Source: Planctomycetota bacterium (GTDB lineage: Bacteria > Planctomycetota > UBA1135 > GCA-002686595). From it: a stretch of 64,000 nucleotides of DNA. This document shows, piece after piece, positions 45,148-52,905 of this stretch. The DNA lies in NCBI GenBank assembly GCA_029259635.1, contig JAJDEU010000058.1, positions 1 through 64,000 of the forward strand. Direction: 5' to 3'. Position numbers and translations under genes: made by a program. A model generated the notes under the pieces. It saw nothing but the letters and a program-made list of their open reading frames with translations, searched no databases and was not told the DNA's origin. Position 1 is the stretch's first letter. The number at the start of each line of letters is the position of its first letter.

Positions 45148-46539
45148 TCAGCGCGGTATCCGCAGAACGAATCGCGCTCCGCCGTACTGCGAGTCAGAGA
45201 CTTCGATTTCGCCCTGGTGAGCCAGGACGACGTTCCTGACGAGTGCCAAACCCAATCCGTAACCGATTCTTCGTGCGACACTGCCCTCGTTACCGCCGCC
45301 CCCGTCTAGCTGATCCGCCTGAGGCCCTCGATAGAACGGCTCGAAGATCTTCTCGCGCTCCCCTTCCGGCACACCCGGCCCGGAGTCCTCCACTGAAATC
45401 TCTATCGAGTCCGTATTGCCGCAAAGTTGGACACGCACGGTCGAATCACGGGGAGACCACTTCACGGCGTTGCCAACAAGATTGTTCAACGCCAGAAGCA
45501 ACGCTTCTCGATCGCCTTCCACAGTCAATTCGCCTTCGGTTCGCAGATCGATCATGACGCCGGCATGATCAGCCGCTCTTCGATTCGGCTTGAGCCGCAA
45601 GTTCGCCTCCGGCTTCAAATCGAAGCGCTCCAAGGTCGGCCCCCCCTCTTCGCGGGGAGCACACAACATCACGAGGTTGTCGACGACTCGCCCCAGATCA
45701 CCGAGCTCTTCGAACTGGTTTCGGAGCACCTCACGATACTCCTCCTTTTCGCGCGAACGCATCAAGGCGACCTCAACCTCGCTCATCAAGTTTTGAATCG
45801 GCGAACGCAACTCGTGAGCCAGCCCCGCCGTCATGAGCCGAACTCGATCCTGCTCGCTACGGATGTTTCGGAACATCTCACACAAGGCGCCGGCCACTTC
45901 ACGAATCTCTTCAGGAGCCCCGGTAACCGTGAATTCTTGGTTCGCCGACGGAATTTGAATAGCGCGAACCTGGGCAGCGACCTCGTCCAGATGTCGAGCT
46001 AAACGGCGTCCGAGAAAAGCACCGCTGGCAACAGCGAGTAACGCCGCGATTCCGCCAATACCGAGAACGGCCAGCGTGAGCCTCTCCAAGAGCTCCATTT
46101 GCCAGGCCCCGTCGACAACGAGGCCGACTACGAGTCCAGACGGAAAGGGGGCCGCCCGCCAACGCAGGTCGGAGGTGAGCGGAGTGGTGAGGTGCAACTC
46201 GCCATAATCGGCCGGCGCGCTATTCAGCAATTCGGGCGGACCAAACTCACCCCACAGTTCACGCGACTCCTCGTGCCATACACGCCAAGCGAGTGGATTG
46301 AGCCGGTGCTCACTCGCAAACCCATCGACCAAGTCCTCAAACTCCGCAATTGAATTGCTGGAACCGAAGCCCGCTCGCATCTCGTGCAATTCTTCCAACA
46401 CGAGGGCATCGAGCTCGCGTTCCGAAGCCTGTCGAACAAACCACAGGCTCATCCCGGAGAGAGCAAGTACGGCAACCCCGACCGTCAGCGCAAACCACCG
46501 CGTCAACCACGAGGGAATCGACCACCGCTTGGAAGTCAT
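45148..46539 (-). CDS. Sensor histidine kinase (OmpR-type two-component system)
   Basis: A 463-residue inner-membrane kinase. One helix lies at about 18-36 and a second at about 152-175, enclosing a ~115-residue periplasmic sensor region; a HAMP-like linker follows. The phospho-acceptor is H242 in AGLAHELRSPIQNLMSEVE. The ATPase domain has the N-box ALNNLVGNAVKWSP, DSGPGVPEGEREKIFEPFYRG and a glycine-rich G2 region (GYGLGLALVRNVV). It overlaps the response-regulator gene by 4 nt and lies 134 bp upstream of the DUF4266 gene on the same strand, so it may sense envelope state for that module. Confidence 0.92.
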   Translation of the reverse strand: MTSKRWSIPSWLTRWFALTVGVAVLALSGMSLWFVRQASERELDALVLEELHEMRAGFGSSNSIAEFEDLVDGFASEHRLNPLAWRVWHEESRELWGEFGPPELLNSAPADYGELHLTTPLTSDLRWRAAPFPSGLVVGLVVDGAWQMELLERLTLAVLGIGGIAALLAVASGAFLGRRLARHLDEVAAQVRAIQIPSANQEFTVTGAPEEIREVAGALCEMFRNIRSEQDRVRLMTAGLAHELRSPIQNLMSEVEVALMRSREKEEYREVLRNQFEELGDLGRVVDNLVMLCAPREEGGPTLERFDLKPEANLRLKPNRRAADHAGVMIDLRTEGELTVEGDREALLLALNNLVGNAVKWSPRDSTVRVQLCGNTDSIEISVEDSGPGVPEGEREKIFEPFYRGPQADQLDGGGGNEGSVARRIGYGLGLALVRNVVLAHQGEIEVSDSQYGGARFVLRIPR

Positions 46540-47219
46540 CCGTCGGTCTCCCCAGGATCAATCAAGCAGTAGCCTTCACCGGTGCGCGTCTCAATCATGC
46601 GCGGCCCGCGCATCTCGAGTTTGCGCCGAAGCCGAGCGATAACGACCTCCACGACATTCGTTCCCGGGTCGAAGTCGATCTCCCAGACCTCTTCCAACAA
46701 GCGGGTCCGAGAGAGTGGTTCGGGCATGGACACCGCCAGCGCCCACAAAACTCCAAACTCCCTCGGGCTAAGCTCGATGCGACGCCCTGCTCGATCCCCA
46801 GTGCTCTTGGAGAGATCGAGTCGAAGGTCGCTCACCTGGACGACAAGCGGATCGCCGCGACGCATGACCGCGTCAATTCGCGCCAGTAATTCCGCAAACT
46901 CGAACGGCTTGATGATGTAGTCGTCCGCCCCCAGCCGGAGCCCTTTCACGCGTTCATTGACTTCATGCCGCGCCGTCAAAAAGATGACGGGCGTCATGAT
47001 TTTCATTCGGCGCAGCTCGCCCAGAAGTTCCCAGCCGGTTCGATCGGGCAACATCACATCGAGCAGAATCAAATCGAAGTTACTCGATCCCGCACCACCA
47101 ACGGTTCGCATCGCCTCGTCGGCATCCGCAACCGTGGAGCACTCGAGACCACTCTCCTCGAGTCCACGCTTCAAGATGCTGCGCAGCTTTGGATCGTCAT
47201 CGACAACGAGGATTTTCAT
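46536..47219 (-). CDS. OmpR/PhoB-family response regulator
   Basis: A 227-residue DNA-binding regulator starting at the ATG at 47219 (MKILVVDDDPKLRS); the longer frame to 47258 is unconserved. The receiver domain has the acidic residues DDD (7-9), the phospho-acceptor D54 (LLLDVMLPDRTG region), and the conserved lysine in DDYIIKPFEFAEL. The winged-helix domain shows ELSPREFGVLWALA and VVIARLRRKLE followed by IETRTGEGYCL. It is co-transcribed with its kinase (4-nt overlap) and is the first gene of the putative six-gene unit ending at apbE. Confidence 0.93.
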   Translation of the reverse strand: MKILVVDDDPKLRSILKRGLEESGLECSTVADADEAMRTVGGAGSSNFDLILLDVMLPDRTGWELLGELRRMKIMTPVIFLTARHEVNERVKGLRLGADDYIIKPFEFAELLARIDAVMRRGDPLVVQVSDLRLDLSKSTGDRAGRRIELSPREFGVLWALAVSMPEPLSRTRLLEEVWEIDFDPGTNVVEVVIARLRRKLEMRGPRMIETRTGEGYCLIDPGETDG

Positions 47220-47312
47220 GAGTAGTCGCTCAGGATTGACCGATAGGGTTCTCAGCAAGCTTTAGAGAGCTTATAGCGCAGAATCGACGTTCGGCGCTGG
47301 GTGTTTTCCGAT

Positions 47313-48191
47313 CTATAGGCGCGCGAGCAGTCCGTCGGCGAGAGCGACCGCGGCTTGAGGCGCGTGGCGGAAGAACATCGACGGCTCGACCAGCTCGAGC
47401 TCATTGAGAAGCAGCCTGCCGACATCATCACGCAAGAAATCGACGCGTCCGTAGAGCAAATCGCGCTCGCCTAAGCGTTCGGCGGCGAGAGCGACCACTC
47501 GGCAGGCGAGCTCCCTCTCGGCTCTCGAGAACGAATAAGGCTCGTCGGAGGCGCCGTAGTCATCCTGAACCCGATAGTCCCCCGGCACGGGCACTTTGCG
47601 CACACCGTGCGTGAGCACGCCATCGACGAAGATTGCGGAGAGCTCTCCCGCCGACTCCACCGAGGACATGTAGGGCTGCAACATGAACTCTTGCGTGGGA
47701 AGCAATTGGTCGAGGTGAGCCATTGCCGCGGCGAGGCCTTCGTCGCTCGCGTCAAACCGCAAGGTGCCACTCGCACTTGCGCCCACGGTCGGCTTGAGAA
47801 AGGCACGAGGCCATTCGCGCTCGCGAAGGAGGCGCGCAAGGTCAGGCGTCTCGCCGCGCGCAAGCCAAACCGTTGGCAAGCCCGCGATGCCATCCTCTTC
47901 GAGTTCGCGCAGATACGATTTGTCGGTATTCCAACGCACGACCGACGCGGGATTGAAGAGCTCAAGCTCCGAAGAGACGCGCCCCGCCCAGGTCACGAAC
48001 TCTTCGCGACGATCCATGTAGTCCCAGGTCGTGCGGATGAGGCACGCGTCACAGGCTCCCCAATCGAAGCTCGGCTCATCCCAGTTGGGATGCGTGACCT
48101 CGACGCCGCGTGACTCGAATGCTCTCGCGAGCACCTCGTCATCGACTTCAGAGGGGAGCAGTGAGTCGCAAGTAGCTAGCGCAATTCGCAT
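47313..48191 (-). CDS. ATP-grasp domain protein (RimK/glutathione-synthetase-like)
   Basis: A 292-residue ATP-dependent carboxylate-amine ligase-like protein. The ATG at 48191 (MRIALATCDSLLPSEVDDE) is chosen because the upstream 33 codons are unconserved. A pre-ATP-grasp fold (about 1-95) precedes the ATP-grasp region, with the ATP-binding lysines in FLKPTVGASASGT, the linker FMLQPYMSS and the metal-binding acidic strand YGRVDFLRDD...LLNELELVEPSMFF. Such enzymes join an acid to an amine; similar proteins make cycloserine, glutathione-like or peptide bonds. The substrate is unknown. Neighbours are a two-component system and an acidic secreted protein. Confidence 0.82.
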   Translation of the reverse strand: MRIALATCDSLLPSEVDDEVLARAFESRGVEVTHPNWDEPSFDWGACDACLIRTTWDYMDRREEFVTWAGRVSSELELFNPASVVRWNTDKSYLRELEEDGIAGLPTVWLARGETPDLARLLREREWPRAFLKPTVGASASGTLRFDASDEGLAAAMAHLDQLLPTQEFMLQPYMSSVESAGELSAIFVDGVLTHGVRKVPVPGDYRVQDDYGASDEPYSFSRAERELACRVVALAAERLGERDLLYGRVDFLRDDVGRLLLNELELVEPSMFFRHAPQAAVALADGLLARL

Positions 48192-48256
48192 CGTCAGATA
48201 CTGAAGGTGGCCATGCGGCGCCGTATGGCCACCTTCTGGTGTGACGTCGCGCTGAA

Positions 48257-49306
48257 CTACTCTTCCGAGCCGCCTTGCGAAATCTCGCACGAGATGGTGT
48301 TCGTTCCCGCGAAGGATTGAACAACATCCATCTGGAAGGTCTCGTCGTCGCGGGAGAGGTCCTGGGAGGACGTCACGGTGTAAGTGATATCGCCACCGAG
48401 CTCGAGCTCCGTCGCGTGACCCGCGCCCAAGTCCCAGCGCAGAACGCCTTCGAACTCAAACGTGATCTCAATATCCTCGCCGATCGTGCCACTGACGCCT
48501 TCGTTGTCGACGTCTTGGCTCTTTTCACTGCTCGTGCCGGCCTCGACGGTGATTCCGATGAGCGCAATTCGCACTCCGTCTTCCGCGATCACCTCATTCA
48601 ACTTGCACTCGATCGTACCTTCGAGGTTGTCCTCGTATTGTTGAGAGACGTCATCATCGTCGTCATCCTCATCCGCCTCATTCTCCCAATCAAGCTGCAG
48701 GTCTCCGCTCGGATCATTGATCAAGTCGAGCGCTCGTATTTCGGCTTCCCACGTGTCGCCAACTGAAACGGCACTTTCCGGAAGTAAACCCTCGAAGTAG
48801 ATGTCGTACTCGAGCTCTTCGAGAAGATCTTCATCACCATCTTCGTCCTCCCAGAATGCGACGGTGTACGACTCTTCCTCGGCATCCCAGGTAAAGACGA
48901 CGGATGTGCCCTCGAGCTCCGTGCTGCCGGAATCATCGCTGGAATTCGAACCGTCCGGTCCTTCCGCTGACTGAGCACGCGTCTGCCCGACCTCATTGAA
49001 CGTCCGTCGCAACTTCGTGACTCGCCCGTCCTCGAAGCTCAGGACTTCGTCGCTGAACACCGCTTCGAAACTCTGAGAGAGCTCGACATCGACATCCGGA
49101 GTTTCCTGTTCGTGCTCTTCGCCATTGAAGACCATCATCATCGATTGATCTTCGAGCGTCATCGTCACCTCATTCGTGTAACTCACCGTGAATGCCGCGC
49201 CGGCTTCGGGCGAGAAACGAATCTCTTCTTCGAGCGCGATCGGGGGAACGAATGCGACCAAGAGGGGCGCGAGGAAGAGCAGTTTTGCGTTAATGCCAGC
49301 CATCAT
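48257..49306 (-). CDS. Acidic secreted protein of unknown function
   Basis: A protein of about 349 residues from the ATG at 49306 (or 49303), which begins a signal peptide (MMAGINAKLLFLAPLLVAFVPP). I do not recognise a named family. The mature chain is strikingly acidic, with runs such as EEESYTVAFWEDEDGDEDLLEELEY and ADEDDDDDDV, and is probably beta-rich. The segment ESAVSVGDTWEAEI resembles the VGDxW motif of DUF6263-type exported proteins. The acidic runs could bind Ca2+ or other cations. It ends 66 bp before the ATP-grasp start and follows a structured intergenic region. Confidence 0.7.
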   Translation of the reverse strand: MMAGINAKLLFLAPLLVAFVPPIALEEEIRFSPEAGAAFTVSYTNEVTMTLEDQSMMMVFNGEEHEQETPDVDVELSQSFEAVFSDEVLSFEDGRVTKLRRTFNEVGQTRAQSAEGPDGSNSSDDSGSTELEGTSVVFTWDAEEESYTVAFWEDEDGDEDLLEELEYDIYFEGLLPESAVSVGDTWEAEIRALDLINDPSGDLQLDWENEADEDDDDDDVSQQYEDNLEGTIECKLNEVIAEDGVRIALIGITVEAGTSSEKSQDVDNEGVSGTIGEDIEITFEFEGVLRWDLGAGHATELELGGDITYTVTSSQDLSRDDETFQMDVVQSFAGTNTISCEISQGGSEE

Positions 49307-49315
49307 ATTTATGGG

Positions 49316-49495
49316 GGTGTCGCGCGCGGGCGCGAGGAAAGTCCGTCCAAGAGAAGAAAGGTAAAGTGCCGAGCAAGGACTCGCCCTGCTCAATCGGGCG
49401 AATAGTCTGACGACTACAGGCGCGCTCGGCCTCTCTCAAGCCGTGAATTGGTTGCAAGAATTGCGCAACCCGTCGTTTTCGGGCCATTCCGGCTC
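49316..49495 (+). ncRNA. Candidate structured RNA with RNase P-like CR-I motif
   Basis: The gap between two minus-strand genes is rich in stems. On plus, a 6-bp hairpin (TCGCGC-GCGG-GCGCGA, 49320-49335) runs directly into GAGGAAAGTCC (49334-49344), the hallmark conserved region I of bacterial RNase P RNA preceded by a P3-like hairpin. A 7-bp stem GCCGAGC/GCTCGGC (49368-49374, 49424-49430) encloses another hairpin (GACTCGCCC ... GGGCGAATAGTC), and GGTTGC/GCAACC lies near 49450-49470. However, the 3' partner of RNase P (ACAGAA followed by GGCUU) is absent and the gap is too short. It may be a fragment, a convergent motif or a different RNA; strand is uncertain. Confidence 0.3.
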
Positions 49496-49498
49496 GAA

Positions 49499-50245
49499 TT
49501 AGATATCGACGAGCGAGGCCTCGTCCGGGCTTTCGTAGTCCTCGGTCCAGTACTGAAGCTCATTCCGCGGCGTTCGCGGCCCAAAGAAGATCAGTGCCAG
49601 AGCCGCGAAGATAAAGCCGCCGACATAGATCAGCGCCGTCCACCAAGGAAAAGGACTGATCGTCAAACGGTCCTTCAGTTCGGCGATGGTCATCCCCGTG
49701 TCCTGATGATTGATCACGGTCGGGTGCGTCAAGATCTTCACCACCCACGCCAAGAGTATGACTGAATAGATCGTCCAGTAGTTTCGGACGATTCGAGTGC
49801 GCAGGGAGGCCAAGCGACCGATCTTAAAGCGCGGGCGGAACAAATCGTCGGCGACGAGCGACCCCCATCGCTGTTCCGGACTCGTCAAGTCGCGGCGCAG
49901 GATCGGACCGTAAAAATTCTCTTCGATCATGCGGACGCGCGAACGCCACATGTGAGCGAAGCGAAAGCGGCGCGCTTCAAAGCCGAGGAAGACCGTGATC
50001 AACGCTAAGCCAAACAGCAATGTCCAGTGCGAGTGCTTGGCGTCGCCGAAAGAGAAGGTCAACAAGCCGGCAGTCGTGATCACCGCCCAGTTCGTCGTGT
50101 TGTCGAGCCTGAGTCGCCAAGAGTTTGATCGATAAAGCTCACCGCGATAGAGATGAACCATGGCCGAGATGTACTCGGAACGGCTCAGCGGCGTGCTCTC
50201 GTAGTCCACATCGGCTATGGGCCGACTCTTCGTCTCTTCGCTCAT
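49499..50245 (-). CDS. DUF2270 family membrane protein
   Basis: A 248-residue integral membrane protein of the DUF2270 family. The N-terminal cytoplasmic part MVHLYRGELYRSNSWRLRLDNTTNWAVI and the RRFRFAHMWRSRVRMIEENFYGP segment are its hallmarks. Helices are predicted near residues 53-68, 75-88, 155-172 and 202-222. The function is unknown. The start at 50245 lacks an obvious Shine-Dalgarno sequence: the upstream bases are two copies of a GTGTCCCCC-type repeat. Confidence 0.85.
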   Translation of the reverse strand: MSEETKSRPIADVDYESTPLSRSEYISAMVHLYRGELYRSNSWRLRLDNTTNWAVITTAGLLTFSFGDAKHSHWTLLFGLALITVFLGFEARRFRFAHMWRSRVRMIEENFYGPILRRDLTSPEQRWGSLVADDLFRPRFKIGRLASLRTRIVRNYWTIYSVILLAWVVKILTHPTVINHQDTGMTIAELKDRLTISPFPWWTALIYVGGFIFAALALIFFGPRTPRNELQYWTEDYESPDEASLVDI

Positions 50246-50248
50246 AGT

Positions 50249-50277
50249 TGAAGGGGGGACACGCTGAAGGGGGACAC
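50249..50277. repeat. Tandem 16-bp repeat at the DUF2270 5' end
   Basis: TGAAGGGGGGACACGC is followed at once by TGAAGGGGGACAC. On the minus transcript this becomes a pyrimidine-rich GTGTCCCCC repeat just before the DUF2270 start, where a ribosome-binding site would be expected. Confidence 0.6.
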
Positions 50278-50422
50278 ACGTGAATCTTGATTGTTCCGAT
50301 CGCGAACACCCGAGTCCAGTGAGCGCCCGAGAAACCGAGCGACTCTGCCCGGATTATCGATCAGCGCCACAAGCGGCAACGATCGCTGGTAAGATTCGAC
50401 TCGGGTCCCAGCGCCCAATGCC

Positions 50423-50737
50423 ATGAGTGAAGCCGCACGCAAAACCTACTTTCACTTCACGCCTACCCCCACTCCGTCGAAGCGCGGCGAGTGGCGAAGC
50501 ACTCCGCCCGACTCGCCCGGTATCTACTGGGTGATTGGCCCATCCGGCGACAACGAGCCCACGCATTTCGCCGTTGTCGGCTACGAGCCCGATCCAGGAC
50601 GCGTTCGCCCCGCGGGCTGGGAACTAGCCGAAGGCGACGCGGCCGCCCCCACGATCGCGCTCAGCGAAATTCGAGCTTGGTGGAGCGAGCGTCTCGAGCC
50701 ACCCGTTCTCCCCAAAGACTTCGATAGCTCGCGCTAG
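50423..50737 (+). CDS. Small protein of unknown function
   Basis: A 104-residue soluble protein starting at ATG. The proline-rich N-terminus (FHFTPTPTPSKRGEWR) leads into a compact beta-type core with several tryptophans (GIYWVIGPSGDNEPTHFAVVGYEP, RAWWSERL). I do not recognise a family. Composition and codon pattern look like real coding sequence rather than a shadow frame. It is divergent from the DUF2270 gene across ~177 bp and convergent with the zinc-ribbon membrane protein gene. Confidence 0.5.
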   Translation: MSEAARKTYFHFTPTPTPSKRGEWRSTPPDSPGIYWVIGPSGDNEPTHFAVVGYEPDPGRVRPAGWELAEGDAAAPTIALSEIRAWWSERLEPPVLPKDFDSSR

Positions 50738-50780
50738 CCGGAACGAACGATCCGCGGCCGACTGGCCGTCATTTGAGCGA

Positions 50781-51089
50781 CTAGAAAAAGGAAATTTCGC
50801 TGCCTCCGGGAAGCGAGGGGCGTCTTCGCCGAAGTTCGAATGCTCGCTTGGCTCGACACCGTTCGCATCGAATCCGCCAGCGTGTTCGCCGCTCTTGAAA
50901 GAACGCCAATGCCGCGACGAGCACGAAAAATGCGCTCACGAGATTCCCTGTTCTTGCGAGCGCAAAGGCCAAGACCGACACGAGCAACGAGGCAACGCCA
51001 ATCACAAGCGGCAATGCGATCGCTCGACGCGAATGCGGTGTGAGGTCATCACACTTTGAGCAATGCTCGACAGTGACACGTACGTACAT
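50781..51089 (-). CDS. Small membrane protein with paired CxxC motifs (zinc-ribbon-like)
   Basis: A 102-residue protein. The N-terminus holds EHCSKCDDLTPHSRR and the region after the membrane segment holds IRCERCRAKRAFEL, so two CxxC knuckles could come together as a zinc ribbon. Two hydrophobic helices lie between them (LPLVIGVASLLVSVLAFALA and VSAFFVLVAALAFF), placing both knuckles in the cytoplasm. No known family is recognised. Confidence 0.55.
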   Translation of the reverse strand: MYVRVTVEHCSKCDDLTPHSRRAIALPLVIGVASLLVSVLAFALARTGNLVSAFFVLVAALAFFQERRTRWRIRCERCRAKRAFELRRRRPSLPGGSEISFF

Positions 51090-51283
51090 GGGACGGCTCC
51101 GAAACCAGCCTTATCCTACCCCTTCCGCGCCGCTCCGCTCCCGAATCCTCCCTTGGACGGCGCGCGACCGTTGCGCCTCCACCTCCAGCCGCTCCTGACC
51201 GGGGCCTTGCGCCCACTCGCCGACGATCCGGCGGGATCTACGTCCCAAGAAGAGCGCGGCCTCTGTCAGCCCGCCGGCAGGAG

Positions 51284-51350
51284 TGGTGGGCCCTCGGTGA
51301 CTCGAACACCGGACCAATCGATTATGAGTCTCCCGTTCTGAGCTAACGAC
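51284..51350 (-). pseudogene. Decayed tRNA(CAU) copy / possible attachment-site repeat
   Basis: Bases 51284-51330 match the 3' part of the intact tRNA(CAU) at 53151-53197 at 45 of 47 positions, including CCA, T arm and anticodon CAT. Upstream of that the copy keeps TTAGCTCAG but lacks most of the D loop and the 5' anticodon-stem strand, and its 5' acceptor strand no longer pairs with GGGCCC. It cannot fold as a working tRNA. Together with the intact gene it brackets a ~1.8-kb islet. Confidence 0.75.
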
Positions 51351-51437
51351 CGGGTGGCCGGCTTCCAGGAGCCCTCGTGTACGTTGAGGATGGACTTGGC
51401 TAAGGGTTGATGTTGGTTGTGTTCCACATGGTTGTAC

Positions 51438-51470
51438 ATGGGGAGGGGGTATTTGCACACCGCTTGAAAT
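51438..51470. repeat. Imperfect G-rich repeat, copy A
   Basis: The pattern ATGGGGAGGGGG-TATTTGCACACC-GCTTGAAAT recurs at 52010-52061 with a longer centre. On the minus strand it reads ATTTCAAGC then GTGTGCAAATA then a C-rich tract. Confidence 0.5.
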
Positions 51471-52009
51471 CGTTGGCCGGCCTGTTGGACGTTTGGGCGA
51501 GGTAGATAGCCGCTAACTGGCCTCTTTTGGTCCGCCGGTCTGGACGGGACGTACACGGCTGGCGTGAGTGTGTGCGTGGGGCCCCCAGCGAAGGATGAGT
51601 GGGTCCCTTTGCTTGGGAGAATGAGAAAACCCCTACCCTTTTCTCCGTTTGAAGCTTGTTCCAGTCTCCACTCGATCAGTCAGACTCTGTTTTTTTCAGC
51701 TTGAAAAGAACAAAGAAATGGATGGCCTCTACCTGATCGTCCGACCCGCAGCCTTTCGTCTGGCGACTTAGGATTTAACTAATCGAAGAATCTGCCTTAC
51801 AGATGAAAGCGAACTCGTCATAACGAAAGTGGAAACCTTGGTCCGACAGGACTCGCTGTTCGGTCAACCGCTACAGCGTCACCAAAACGCGGTTGCCTCG
51901 CGGAAGGTAACGACCGTGAACTCTCGTTGGGGGCTAAGCCAGGTGTACGAGAAGAAACAAGTACCTGGGGCTCACTCCTTCTTCCACCGTGCCAGACTCG
52001 CGTCAATTC

Positions 52010-52061
52010 ATGGGGGGAGGGGGGGCTATTGCAGACACCCCTTTCGCGGAAGGCTTGAAAT
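52010..52061. repeat. Imperfect G-rich repeat, copy B
   Basis: ATGGGGGGAGGGGGG, then CTATTGCAGACACCCC, then CTTTCGCGGAAG, then GCTTGAAAT: the second copy of the element at 51438-51470, with ~19 extra bases before the shared GCTTGAAAT. It lies 60 bp downstream of the stop of the islet's last gene. Confidence 0.5.
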
Positions 52062-52120
52062 AGAGATTAGGGTTGCTCTCTTTCTTCTCTGTTTCCAGCT
52101 CACCGTAGGTACTGCCAAAG

Positions 52121-52447
52121 CTACTGATCACAATCGAAGCATTGGCTTGACTGAGGAGTACGTCCCGGTCGCCCACACTTTGAACATGCGGGCCCATACA
52201 ACGCGATCCTGTGATGCCACAAGGCATTCGGGTTCGTCTCTTTAAAGCCCGTCAGGCGTTCGTAAGCGTCGAGAGCGGGCTTGAATCGTATGGTCGTGTC
52301 CAAGCCCTTCAATGGTAGGCCGTGCTCTTGCCTGAATTCTTTGGTCGCCCTCATTCCATCGGACAGAAGGCACTGGAGTTCAGCGAACTCTCTCTCGTCC
52401 AGCATGGGAATCTCCATGCGGCATCGCCAACACCACATAATCTTCAT
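52121..52447 (-). CDS. Small zinc-ribbon protein in tRNA-flanked islet
   Basis: A 108-residue soluble protein. Likely zinc ligands are C6 and C9 (MWCWRC) and C88, C91, C103 and C106 at the C-terminus (CSKCGRP...CFDC), with a helical middle (EREFAELQCLLSDGMRATKEF). I do not recognise a named family. Small proteins of this type are often found scattered in variable loci beside other orphan genes, but I cannot show a toxin or immunity role. Its start overlaps the stop of the upstream islet gene by 4 nt. Confidence 0.6.
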   Translation of the reverse strand: MKIMWCWRCRMEIPMLDEREFAELQCLLSDGMRATKEFRQEHGLPLKGLDTTIRFKPALDAYERLTGFKETNPNALWHHRIALYGPACSKCGRPGRTPQSSQCFDCDQ

Positions 52448-52905
52448 TCCGGAGGAGACTCAAGTAGGCCCGTGTTTTCGATGACCGATCTGTACTGCTC
52501 GAAATCGAATGAATAGGGGCCGAGATTGTCGATCGATCGCCACCCATCTTCGTAGTTTGTCTGCCAGCCAATCTCCTCCCAGACAACGGACCGACCCTCT
52601 CTTCGTACACGAGCAGAGACGGCACCGCATCCCAGGTCTCCGCACTCAGGGCAAACGAACAGGGACACTCGGCCGTCCGCGAAATCTCCAGGCGATTCAA
52701 CCAGCAAGCGGGCTTGTGCATCGGAATGAAGGGCTCGTCCTCCCCAGCCCAGGCATCCCACTTCGTCGAGGCCCTCTGCGAGACACTTCGAAAGGAGCGA
52801 AACTCCGTCCACGACGAAGTCGAAGAACCGTCGCTCCGTCTTCGTGCCACTCCCGAGAGACTCACCTGGCCGAACGGCCGGCGTCAGTTGAAGCGAGGAC
52901 TTCAT
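52444..52905 (-). CDS. Islet protein with CxxC-x4-C knuckle
   Basis: A 153-residue soluble protein of unknown function. The N-terminal half (RRFFDFVVDGVSLLSKCL) is followed by FVCPECGDLGCGAVSARV, a likely metal-binding knuckle, then VVWEEIGWQTNYEDGW with conserved-looking tryptophans. The frame is clearly coding by composition. It overlaps both neighbours by 4 nt, so the three small genes form one operon downstream of the intact tRNA. Confidence 0.6.
   Translation of the reverse strand: MKSSLQLTPAVRPGESLGSGTKTERRFFDFVVDGVSLLSKCLAEGLDEVGCLGWGGRALHSDAQARLLVESPGDFADGRVSLFVCPECGDLGCGAVSARVRREGRSVVWEEIGWQTNYEDGWRSIDNLGPYSFDFEQYRSVIENTGLLESPPE

Larger units (their letters stand above)
51351..52120. 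other. Gene-poor islet DNA
   Basis: About 770 bp without a credible gene. Base composition is visibly more AT-rich than the flanks in 51600-51830, and the open frames here lack protein-like composition. It contains the two copies of an imperfect G-rich repeat listed separately. It may be decayed remains of an integrated element. Confidence 0.5.

Noticed and set aside
49316..49495. Complete RNase P RNA gene (rnpB)
   Set aside because: Only the CR-I motif and a hairpin are seen; ACAGAA and the P4 3' strand are missing and the gap is too short, so only a candidate RNA is reported.
51266..51556. Minus open frame through the decayed tRNA
   Set aside because: Open frames across tRNA sequence are a common artefact (the VRITEGPP-type string comes from the tRNA itself).
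51829..52245. 138-residue plus-strand open frame in the islet
   Set aside because: Low hydrophobic patterning, no motif, and it crosses a G-rich repeat and the end of a well-supported minus-strand gene.
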